From: Paracamarosporium sp. OC-R06-R3 | Lineage: Eukaryota > Ascomycota > Dothideomycetes > Pleosporales > Didymosphaeriaceae | Direction of reading: 5' to 3' | NCBI GenBank assembly: GCA_019828545.1 | Contig: JACVRA010000158.1 | Span: 62,001 to 126,000, forward strand | Length of the DNA stretch: 64,000 nt | In this document: piece by piece, positions 12,235 to 20,863 of the stretch | Numbering within the stretch: the stretch's first letter is position 1 | Layout: the number at the start of each line of letters is the position of its first letter | Made by a program: the position numbers and the translations under genes | The notes under the pieces: generated by a model | Told to the model about the DNA's origin: nothing | What the model saw: the letters and a program-made list of their open reading frames with translations, nothing else | Databases searched by the model: none

Positions 12235-12353
12235 ACATACGACCATAGGATCCTGAACATAGCGCTTCCCGTTCGCTCAGCGGTACTCAAGCAGGATACC
12301 GGTAGATTAGTAGTTGCGTGGGTGACCAGCAGCGAATACCTACTGTTGTATGT
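12235..12353 (+). rRNA. 5S ribosomal RNA
   Basis: The 119-nt sequence closely follows the filamentous-fungal 5S consensus: ACATACGACC at the 5' end, GCTTCCCGTTCGCTCAGCGG in helix III, and TTAGTAGTTGCGTGGGTGACC followed by GCGAAT in the internal promoter and loop E region. The 5' ACATACGAC pairs with the 3' GTTGTATGT over nine base pairs. Helix II is ATCCTG with CAGGAT, fully complementary although the bases differ from the Neurospora form I remember, so pairing is kept. A T-rich run starting at 12353 serves as the Pol III terminator. It is a single dispersed copy outside any rDNA repeat, as in many Pezizomycotina. Confidence 0.92.
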
Positions 12354-12373
12354 TTTTATTTTCTTTTTTCTTT
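12353..12373 (+). terminator. Pol III terminator of the 5S gene
   Basis: Two runs of T (TTTTT and TTTTTT) immediately follow the 3' end of the 5S gene, as expected for RNA polymerase III termination. Confidence 0.7.
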
Positions 12374-13033
12374 ATGCTAAAGAACCATTTTTAGTCTGAT
12401 CTGTCTATTTTTATTGATGCTGTAAGGGCTGTTCTTCAATTTTGGAATGTGTGGAGCGATTATGTGCTTAGTACTACCCAGAAGAACTTAGCGTCGAGTG
12501 GCAGACTCAAGACCTTGTAAACCACGAGCACGAATAGGATCCATCAAAAGGACGCTGGTCTAAACACACGTCTAAAATACAACAGTCTAGTGCATACCGA
12601 AGTATAGCCCTTAATGAGCGTCATCAACACGTGCACCCTGATCAGCCATAATGCGACGATTACTTTCCCAGTATGAGCAACTACCATCGACTACAGCATA
12701 TTGCTTTGGTAACTGCGCTATCGATTACAGTCCGCACGGTGCCTCTGCATGACCGTCTCCGCAGCCTCGATTGGAGCATGTATGTAGAATGTAATTATAG
12801 CGAAGGGACGCACATGTGTAAGAACATTTTGAGATTGTGGAAAGTCGTATTATTAGCTGGCTACATCTCATTCGTAGCAGTCATTATCGCCTCCGAACCA
12901 TAGTAGGAAACACCAAACCGCCCCGTGGGTATTATTGAATTGTAAACCAACACCTTAAGCTCATTCCGAAAACCATGCAGCTCGTTCAGCAAGAAGAATA
13001 AGCGCGGTTCGTGCTCATCAAGCAGCAGCTGTC
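12374..13033. other. Intergenic, no further gene seen
   Basis: Between the 5S gene and the 3' end of the minus-strand coiled-coil protein. Short frames only. Confidence 0.4.
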
Positions 13034-14047
13034 TCACTCTTTCTGCATGTTTTGGAATTTGAGGATGTCGCCAGCCGAAAACTCCTTGGAGATGGCCTCC
13101 TCATGCTTTTGCTGTTTCCTCTCTAGACTATCCATGTAGTATCCTAGACGTGCTCTCATGGCCATGATGTGGTTGTACTCATCTGTTACCTTCTTGAACT
13201 TTGCAAATCTCTCTTCGACCTGCTCGGCGGCCTCTTCAGCCTGTCTCTTTGTCGTGGTAGGTGCTCGAGACGTGGTGGAGAAGGTTGGCACGGAAATTTC
13301 ATCGAGGAACTTGTTGATGCGTTCCTCTAGATTTGGTTCTCGAACATTATATTGCTCCTGCATAATCATGGCGTTGTCGTTATCCTCGCCGTCACGGGTG
13401 CTGAGGTAGCTATATGCTATGGTCGGGGCCCGTGATGCCGCGATGATGTCTTCACCATGCACCTGATCATCTTGTGAAATTAGAAAAATGCGAGAAGGGA
13501 ACATGACATCGGATGCCTCACCAGTCTCGACATCAGCCCTCTCTTCCCGAAGAATCTTCAGCTTTTTCAGCCCAGCAGCCACCTCCTCCAGAAAGATGGA
13601 GTTCTCGGTAAGCTTGATCTGTCCGAGAGTTACAAAACCGCCCCACAAAAAGTAGACTTTGATCATTGCTTTGAGTTTGCGTATGTCATCGGCGGACTGG
13701 GTCAAGAATTTGCAGAACGGGTAGTCCATGCGGAATTCATGAAGGCGGTTGCTGGCGATCACGGTTCGGTCGACAAACTGAGCTGTGCGCGCAGTCAATG
13801 AATACCTCTCGGTGGAGAAAGTGAACGAAGGCGCTTTGCTGTTGTAGACAGTTATGTAGACTACATTCCTGTACGAAAACCTGCCATCATGGTGGAGAGA
13901 TAGCTCCATTTTGTATGGGAGCGGGGGTGTACGGTTCGCACTGAGGACGTCGGAATGTTGTATAAAAGGAAATGCGGAGACATTTGGTAGCATGTTGAGC
14001 AGGTCGGACAAGTTCTCCTGCTCAAGATGCTGGCGAATGCTTTGCAT
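13034..14047 (-). CDS. Hypothetical protein with C-terminal coiled coil
   Basis: Intronless frame of 337 residues if it begins at the first ATG of the frame, 14047; the frame is open a little further upstream but has no ATG there. I do not recognise the family. The N-terminal two thirds look like a mixed alpha/beta globular domain (VVYITVYNSKAPSFTF, MIKVYFLWGGFVTLG). Residues from about 240 are charged, Glu/Gln/Lys-rich heptad-like helices (EEAAEQVEERFAKFKK and SLERKQQKHEEAISKE), consistent with a coiled coil. A likely 5'UTR intron ends with GACACAG at 14102-14108 on the minus strand. No signal peptide or membrane segment is visible. Confidence 0.6.
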   Translation of the reverse strand: MQSIRQHLEQENLSDLLNMLPNVSAFPFIQHSDVLSANRTPPLPYKMELSLHHDGRFSYRNVVYITVYNSKAPSFTFSTERYSLTARTAQFVDRTVIASNRLHEFRMDYPFCKFLTQSADDIRKLKAMIKVYFLWGGFVTLGQIKLTENSIFLEEVAAGLKKLKILREERADVETGEASDVMFPSRIFLISQDDQVHGEDIIAASRAPTIAYSYLSTRDGEDNDNAMIMQEQYNVREPNLEERINKFLDEISVPTFSTTSRAPTTTKRQAEEAAEQVEERFAKFKKVTDEYNHIMAMRARLGYYMDSLERKQQKHEEAISKEFSAGDILKFQNMQKE

Positions 14048-14237
14048 TTCAGGTGCAGTATGGACGTCGACGTTTTCTGGCGACACTTTGGAAATTTAGC
14101 TGTGTCCGGCTTCCAGAAGCGTCAAACGCCGATGAAGAGAGCAAAAGTTATCGATTATGGCGCAGAAGTACTACTTACTTGTATTCCTTATGGTGGGGAT
14201 TGTGCAGCTTTTCTTGACGTGGTATAGGACTGCTATT

Positions 14238-14314
14238 GAGGTGTTGCTGATGTACTACTGATGTGCTGCTGAGGTGCTGCTGAGGTGCTGCTGAGGTGCT
14301 GCTGAGGTGCTGTG
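14238..14314. repeat. 11-bp minisatellite, about 7 units
   Basis: Tandem copies of GAGGTGCTGCT. The first three units carry substitutions (GAGGTGTTGCT, GATGTACTACT, GATGTGCTGCT), the next three are identical, and the last is truncated. It lies about 190 bp upstream of the coiled-coil gene's ATG, in its promoter or 5'UTR. The homogenised 3' half suggests recent slippage or unequal exchange. Confidence 0.85.
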
Positions 14315-14585
14315 AAGGCAGTCAAGTTGCAGCGGCAAAGTTGTGCTACGGCACCGACCACCAAAACAAGACTAGTGAAGCACGTGAGACACCTGCGGCC
14401 AAACAATCTTCCGGCGTTTACGCGTGCAGGTGAATGTTATTTCATGTGACCTCGTGAAACTGAAGGCCCAACTTTACTGTTGTGGCCATAAAGCAATCTT
14501 CCCCTCTCTTCTCCAGACTCGCACAATTTTAGCTTATAGCCCCGCTGCACTTTGCTTGCATAGGGGTTTAACTGAGCCCACCACG

Positions 14586-15982
14586 ATGAGAATGTCGCCC
14601 TTAGTTCGCCTCGTAGTCTGGCTAGTCGTCCTGCTTCCTTTCTCCATCAGCTACTCTTGGGTCCCTATAAGTCCAGATTAACCTTTTCCTCTTCCAGAGC
14701 AACACCCGCCGGAAGTGTTGCCTGAACCTGATGAAGGTTCCCAAGCCGTCTCCAGTAATACTTCGAACGCCTTGCAAGAAAGATGGATCAGTCGTAAGTT
14801 CACTTGTTGCAGACCCACCTACCTCCCTCGCGCATTCCTGAAACATCGCTCACTAGGATAACCCACAGCTTTCATCAACGGTGGCTTTGTCGGGCCCTGG
14901 CCAATCCGTGGAATCATCAAGAAACGTCAACGCATTCGCTACTGCTTCGCCACTGCGGAGATGAAAGAGAGGATTGGATGCTGTCTACAAGAATCTATCA
15001 ATCTTTGGAGCGAAGCACTCGGTGGCGAGGCTAGCAAGTACACTGGTCACAATCTTGCTTTCTCCGAGGTTACGTTTGCCGGAATAAAGCAGCTCTGTTT
15101 CAAGGAGTTCTGGTATACCGATTGGCGTGGGAAGCGTAATAGATTTGTCTCCAATGATGTTCTGGCCATCTACTGGAAGGATACAGCAACGTCTGGGGGT
15201 GTAAGTTTCTCAACTATCGGTTACATGCCCAAAGAGCATGTAGACCCCAATTACCACGGGTTCAGACACCAGATGACACTGTCTGAGAACTCTTCCCCTG
15301 AAGTCATTGCACACGAAGTAAGCGTACGCAAACACCCCATAAATTATAAACACTGATACACTATAGATTGGACACGGTTTGTTTGCTAAGCAACACAACG
15401 TTGAGAGTTACTCTTCTAATGCGCCCAGTCCTCGGCCTCAGACACGAAATGACACGTCATGATCGTAAGTAATTACGCATCAACTTGAACTCCAGCTCTA
15501 AAAAAGACCTTAGGTGATGAACACACTGAAGTCCGTTGCTTCAAGCTGAAAGGTTTTCCGGTAGCCTTTGACGCAGCCCAGTCGAAACCTGAGAATAAGA
15601 ATATGAGTCCCCAAGACCTTGCAAATAAGCTTTGTAACGATAAGGGGTTTGCAAGTGCATACCAATTCGTGGCTACGGAATACATCAAGACTGCCAACAA
15701 AGAGGATGGGGAGGGAGGGTTCGATGTTGACTCAATTAGTGAGTGTGACAGGGACGAATTTAGAATTTGAGAAGGTTGGGAAGGCTAACAACAGATGAAG
15801 TGATGTACGGATCAACTGTTTTCGCTGATGAAGCCTGCCTCAACGATCTCAATGAACGTCCGCTGGTCAAGATTAAAAAGGTGAACGGAGTCAAGGTTGG
15901 CGTGGAAGCAATACCTTTTCCATTGAGTCCGTCTAAGGGTGATGCTGAGTTTGTGAAGAAGTATTATCCTTGGAAGGGATAG
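14586..15982 (+). CDS. Secreted metzincin-type zinc metalloprotease, with in-frame TAA in the pro-region
   Basis: Exons 14586-14793, 14869-15317, 15367-15376 (10-nt microexon), 15429-15464, 15514-15738 and 15795-15982 join in phase (372 codons). Splicing restores the full metzincin zinc motif HEIGHVLGLRHE (HExxHxxGxxHE). It also restores a Met-turn-like VMYGS near the C terminus. Read without the second of these introns, the third His would be misplaced and the frame would end early. Residues 1-25 form a strong signal peptide and a Pro/Glu-rich pro-segment follows. The anomaly is TAA at 14679-14681, in frame between SWVPISPD and PFPLPEQ. No intron in a compatible phase removes it, so this copy is either disabled by a nonsense change (CAA to TAA would fit) or uses another first exon. 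Expected role: extracellular protein degradation. Confidence 0.72.
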
Positions 15983-17088
15983 CGATAATGATTCGGCGTG
16001 CGATATACGGAGAGTTGAGTTGGTGAGACTAGGCTAGTGAATAGACATGTCTATAGTTTCTTATATTTTGTTCTTGCGACGATGTGAGTTATAGGTACGT
16101 ATCACGACTGCAAAGAGTAGGAATTGATACCTGTATATATATACTGATGATATGGTTGTGGGAATGGTCCGAAAGGCTCTTCGTGAGATGATGGAAATTT
16201 AACACGGGACCGATGTAGATACATTATTCATGTCTGGAACATGTACGGATTGGAGCGATTATGGATCTTCTGGTGCAACGTGATTGTATATGTGCGGTGA
16301 GGAAGTTGATATACCAGTCTGGCTGTAGTCAGTGCCGCCTACGTCGCAGCCTCATCCGTGTGCCTACATCTACACCTACATCACTATATTTATTTAGGAT
16401 AGCTCAAAGAGAACAGTGTCAATGAGTAACCTCTTTCGTTTGGTTCTTTTAACACACGGCTCGAGTATAGATATCCTTATAGTCGACCTGGAAATTAGCA
16501 TAGGATTCCGTGAATCAGGTCTAATTATGTACAAGCTTTATACAGTCAATCTTGGGAATTCACCAATGTTCAAACCGTTGTTTCTATGTATGGGGTGACG
16601 AAAGTTATAAGCCGCTCACAAGAGCCTATCTAAAATTCTTTGAGTTTATTACAGAGCACGACGAGATTTTGGATAAGTGACTTAGTCTGTATGAGTTCAG
16701 TGAAACAATGTTTTAATAGCGATGAGTTACTAATCCCACCAAAGTACAGCGGATAATGCGGGGCTACTGATTCAAGAATCACAAAGACTGTATTTTTGGA
16801 TAAAGTTTCATTTTCCTACCAAGCTACATCTAGAGTAGGTTTATTGCCTTGTATACAGAACTTAACCATGCCGTAGGGTAGGTTGTGCTTTACATCAGCC
16901 CAAAGCAACTGTGAGAGCCGTCATCGACAAATCGCGACGATGACCAATGACGACTATCAGCTATGCCCCCAACGCGGGAATTCAACCATTAATTCTTTAG
17001 GATACGTAATTCCAGGACCATGCACATTCGATTCGCAGGTTAAGCCTTCCGATGAAGTGCTTGTGATTAGTCATGTGAGTGAGACTTC
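15983..17088. other. AT-rich intergenic stretch
   Basis: No gene is supported. The part around 16400-16900 is visibly richer in A/T than its surroundings and full of short, stop-riddled frames, as in decayed sequence, but no transposon protein remnant was recognised. Confidence 0.4.
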
Positions 17089-18231
17089 TCAGATTCGTTC
17101 GAGCTCCATGTAGCGCTCAAATCCCATCAAGTCGCTCGAATGCAGAACCTGGAAATCTTTCTTCGTCAAACCCTCTGTCACCCGATACGGCCATTTCTCG
17201 ACGACTGAATGCTTGTTCCTGACTCTCAGACCGTTGATGATCGCTTGTTCTATAACCTTCTTGAACATGGGTTCAAAGAGGTTTTCGAAGTCAAGAAACA
17301 TGTTGATACAAGACACCTGAGTCATGAGCTTTGTACTGTACCGATTCTTCAAGTCTGAATGATCGACGGGCAAGTAATGCTGGGCACGCCGAGCACACGG
17401 TTCCAGAGCCTTCTTCATAATATCGGGTCGAAAATGGCATTGCTCCATCACGGCGTTCATGGAGAGCATGAGAAGAGTAGCGTGGGGGCTTTCCTTTTTG
17501 GGTTTCAGCATAGGAGCAAAAGTCTGGATCGAGACTTCTGGACCCACGAAGATTCGATCGCATATATTTGCAGTCTGTAGTTGGGTCAGCAGAAGGTACA
17601 GCAAAATGTGTATCTGTGGAATCCGCCTGGTGTTCTGCTTTATTTCGTTTCGCACGGCAAGTCACCCAACTGCGTACTTTACCGCACGCAATTACCCTGG
17701 TATGTTTGCTTGAGCACCAACTGAACCCCTCTTACATTACGCTATAGTTGAAGGGGTTGGATACATACCTCAATTCGATCGAACTTGACTCCCCTAACCA
17801 GTTCTGGTAAATGGCAGACATCCTGATTGAACATGTGGAAGATGGGATTCACTTTGCGAATGCGCACACAGAAGTCGTGGAAGACATAACGAAGGTGAAA
17901 GAAAAGAGCTCCTCGTTCGTCTGCATTGGCTGATTGTGCGTGTTTCATGTAATCTGACTTACTCCAACCCCAGAAAGGAAATGCGTTGTCAAACAGAGGC
18001 CAGTCCTTGTTTTGGAAGAAGGTCCTACACTTGTCAGCACCCTACTAAGCAACATGTGGTTGAAACTTACGGGTTAGGGATCTTGAACTCATCTAGAGAG
18101 CATCCAAATGGCATAAGGATTCCGTTACGGCGGAAATGCATCATTATCTCACGCTGTTGAGGGGTGAAAGGGAGTATGCCACAATCAATGTAATCTACTC
18201 GCTCCAGGGAAAGAGTGCTGCGTTATCGAAT
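17089..18231 (-). pseudogene. 5'-truncated fungal gene, C-terminal part of a DUF4470-like protein
   Basis: Three pieces join in frame: 18144 or further upstream to 18071, 18024-17769 and 17574-17089. They give PFGCSLDEFKIPNP, then NAFPFWGW, GVKFDRIEV and NICDRIFVGPE, and then an Ala/Leu-rich segment resembling the C-terminal half of fungal proteins that carry DUF4470, often with a MYND finger. Upstream of 18231 the frame carrying VDYIDCGILPF is closed by TAA, and the alternative frames (MRLKFDNAALFPW) break within about 30 codons. The large N-terminal half expected for the family is therefore missing. The last intron is long for this window (194 nt). It could still be expressed from the Met at 18144 as a short protein. 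The family assignment is from memory of motif patterns and is tentative. Confidence 0.42.
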
Positions 18232-18654
18232 TTCAGCCGCATCGTCGCCAGTAAATCCGTCGGGAACTTTCAGCAAGCATGCGAGTTAAGACCAGTTTTC
18301 CTTCTTGAGAACAACCCTAGACCTACTGTTATCGTCTAAACAAATGGATATATCCGCAGTGAGTGTAATATCACGTGCGAGTCAGCTACTCCTCCCTAAG
18401 GGTGTTCTTGCCAAATCTACATTAATCGCTTGCGTTGTTTCCATATAGAAAGGACTCTACGTGACTCAAACTATGCTACAGTGGGTTCGACCAGCAAACG
18501 GCCACTAGCTGTCTTTCCAAATTGGGCGTTCCACGTGATGACGCGATCGTTCGGACGCGTCGTTGTCTGAAAGCCTCACGTGTGCAAACACTCCAAGTAC
18601 TTGTTCACCAGTCCGGTCCGCCATCTTCTCTATTTCCACTAGAGATATGTGATG
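18232..18654. other. Intergenic, no gene seen
   Basis: Three CACGTG/CACGTGA E-box-like hexamers occur (near 18373, 18533 and 18578), but their use is unknown. No coding evidence. Confidence 0.35.
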
Positions 18655-20427
18655 TTATCCTTGACTGCACAGTTCGTCTAGAGGTATCGCGACTACATTA
18701 TAGAACTCAACAGCAGTGACCGGTCCCTTTAAATTTAAACACCAGTGCACGATATCCCTATACTTCGTGCCTACCCGATACGCCAGCTCATGCTCAACTC
18801 TTATGTCGATTCTTCGCTTCAGTTCAAGTGCTTCAGACTCGTGAAAGTGCTTCATGTCTGGCGATAAGGGCACAGGCGGCTCCTTTCCAGGCCGAAACTT
18901 GGCCGCCAGCATATCCAACAGCGGCCCCCAAAGGGCAATCTCAAAAAGTACGAGGCCCAAAGAGTACATGTCGTAGTGTATCTGATATCCGGATGCAGCA
19001 TCACCTTGGTAGAGGGGGTGGCGGTAGATGGCAGCCTCCAGGTCGTTGAGGACTTTTCCACGATCAATGGTTTGGGCTTGCGTGAGTTGACGGGAGTAGT
19101 TGAAGCCCTGGACTAAAGCTGTATTGATAGACGTAAAGCTTCCCAGAACCTGAGTGTTCGCGATGCGAGGGAAAATTATGTTCTTGCTATTGATACCTTT
19201 ATGGTACCAGTCGCTACCGTAGAGGCGGGCAAATGCGTCGACAAGCCGTTTTGCTAGCTTATAGCGTGCTTCAAGAGCCGGTTTGTATGGCGAAGCGTAC
19301 AGCGCTCGCAGTGACAGCGGCTGATATGTTTTGTGGTTAAGGATGTCCGTCGGGCCTAGTGGCAAGCGAAATACGATCCACCAGCAGTGGTAGTCGGGGT
19401 CATCTAGATAGCCTAGCGCTTGTAGTGTGTGAAGGTGCCGCTGTGACTTGGGTTCGCTAAGAAGCGCCATGAGTTGCATTATTCTATCTTGCAGTTCGTC
19501 TTTCTTCTCATCGGAAATGTTGGGGTCATATTCTTTCTTTTCAAAGAGATAAGCAGATTCGGGGTTTATGCGCCCTTGTGTGACAAAGCGCACTTGAGCT
19601 CGATCAGCTGCAAGGATGCTGGCAAGGCTCCAGTCTTTTGTGTCTTCGGTGGGCTTGGCTGGTGATGATGCCTTAGATATGGTAATGGCTTTCCATTGCG
19701 CAAGGGTGCCGATGTCCATCTGTGAGAAGTCTTCGTTCCAGTGAGTGGCATCACGCAGTTGGGAAAGAGCAGCTGGCTCTGAAAGCTCGCGTATTATTTC
19801 TAAGACCAGTCGGGTTCCTTCTTGTTGCACCTTTTTCTGGTCATGGTCGATGATAAATTTCTGCAAGCCGTTTACGTGTTTCTCGAGGGTGTCAATGAAA
19901 CCCTGGAACTTTCGCTTGTCATGTACGGCCCAATATACCCTTCTTGAAACACTGGGATCCGCATTGCGCTGTGGTATAGCAAGCTTTGTGATTTCTGTTT
20001 CCAGTCCAACCGCGATATTTGATTTCGTTGATTTAGTGTTCGAGAAGATGGTATGCAAGCTCTTCCGCATTTGTACGATCGTCGCAGTCGAACTCTGTCT
20101 CTTGCCATCTTCTGTGTTAAGAACCATGAGTCCATATTGCTCCCCTTGTTGTTCAACTTGGGTCACCAGATCACATATCCGTCTTAGAGTTCTCGCAATG
20201 AGCTCCTCGAAGGGCAAGAGTGAGTTGGAAAGGGCTCCCTCGGCTAAGCCTACTTTTTTCGCCCAGATACCCAAATGAGCTTTTAATGTTTCTAAACGGA
20301 TGACCAGATCTTCACTATCGCCTAAGAAACTAACGGTGTCGTCCAGCACTTTCCAGGCTTCCACGGTAGCTTTGAATACAAGTGGCACAACGCCTACAAT
20401 AAGACCGGGAAGCTCCAGACCAGACAT
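18655..20427 (-). CDS. HeLo-type N-terminal domain fused to a pseudokinase
   Basis: Intronless, 590 residues. The N terminus (MSGLELPGLIVGVVPLVFKA, with ETLKAHLGIW) is typical of the prion-inhibition and propagation HeLo domain, the helical membrane-targeting cell-death domain of HET-S; it spans about residues 1-210. From about 290 a kinase-like fold follows: a hinge region (WWIVFRLPLG), a helix ALEARYKLAKRLVDAFARLY and the catalytic-loop equivalent WYHKGINSKNIIF. The HRD Asp is absent, no VAIK Lys is evident, and DFG is replaced (VQGFNYSR), while the F-helix equivalent DMYSLGLVLFEIALWG is kept. It is therefore a pseudokinase. HeLo is related to the four-helix bundle of animal MLKL, which has the same bundle-pseudokinase order. 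Its start is 437 bp from a divergent kinase-ankyrin gene. A role in regulated cell death or allorecognition is inferred. Confidence 0.8.
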   Translation of the reverse strand: MSGLELPGLIVGVVPLVFKATVEAWKVLDDTVSFLGDSEDLVIRLETLKAHLGIWAKKVGLAEGALSNSLLPFEELIARTLRRICDLVTQVEQQGEQYGLMVLNTEDGKRQSSTATIVQMRKSLHTIFSNTKSTKSNIAVGLETEITKLAIPQRNADPSVSRRVYWAVHDKRKFQGFIDTLEKHVNGLQKFIIDHDQKKVQQEGTRLVLEIIRELSEPAALSQLRDATHWNEDFSQMDIGTLAQWKAITISKASSPAKPTEDTKDWSLASILAADRAQVRFVTQGRINPESAYLFEKKEYDPNISDEKKDELQDRIMQLMALLSEPKSQRHLHTLQALGYLDDPDYHCWWIVFRLPLGPTDILNHKTYQPLSLRALYASPYKPALEARYKLAKRLVDAFARLYGSDWYHKGINSKNIIFPRIANTQVLGSFTSINTALVQGFNYSRQLTQAQTIDRGKVLNDLEAAIYRHPLYQGDAASGYQIHYDMYSLGLVLFEIALWGPLLDMLAAKFRPGKEPPVPLSPDMKHFHESEALELKRRIDIRVEHELAYRVGTKYRDIVHWCLNLKGPVTAVEFYNVVAIPLDELCSQG

Positions 20428-20863
20428 ACTTCTGATTGGGAGACAAAAAAATATTTGATATCTGCATCTTCAGGAATAGGGAGGAATGTACCTAGGATAA
20501 ACGAGCTGGATGACAAATTTAGCGCAGGCTACGGCCCAGATTAGTCTAGTCTTTCATGCAGGTCGGGATGCTCTTCTCACGCGTTCTTCCTCAGCCCCTC
20601 CACATCATGCCAACCGGATCTAGCGGCTAGGTATTCACGATGCATCCCACCAATCTGGATGCTTATCAGCAAATACGAGTACGAAACCATAAACGCCGCC
20701 TTGTCCGCTCTAGGCAATGTCTAGCGACTTGAACACAATCGTGTCTCTTGCCCCGCATGCCCTCATCAGCTGAAGTTGTTCTTCTTCAAGACCAATGTAG
20801 CGTAAATTTTGGTTGCTTGATTGACTTATTAAACTTTTGTTCTATTCTTCTTCCACGTCACCT
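20428..20863. promoter_or_regulatory. Shared intergenic region of the HeLo-pseudokinase and kinase-ankyrin genes
   Basis: 436 bp between two outward-facing start codons (20427 minus, 20864 plus). No specific binding site was recognised. The arrangement allows joint expression. Confidence 0.45.

Noticed and set aside
15367..15456. Atypical metalloprotease motif HEIGHGLFAKQHN as a novel zinc site
   Set aside because: It results from reading through an intron; splicing restores the ordinary HExxHxxGxxHE motif.
16401..16900. AT-rich block as a RIP-mutated transposon
   Set aside because: No terminal repeats, target duplication or transposase/reverse transcriptase remnant could be recognised; base composition alone is not enough.
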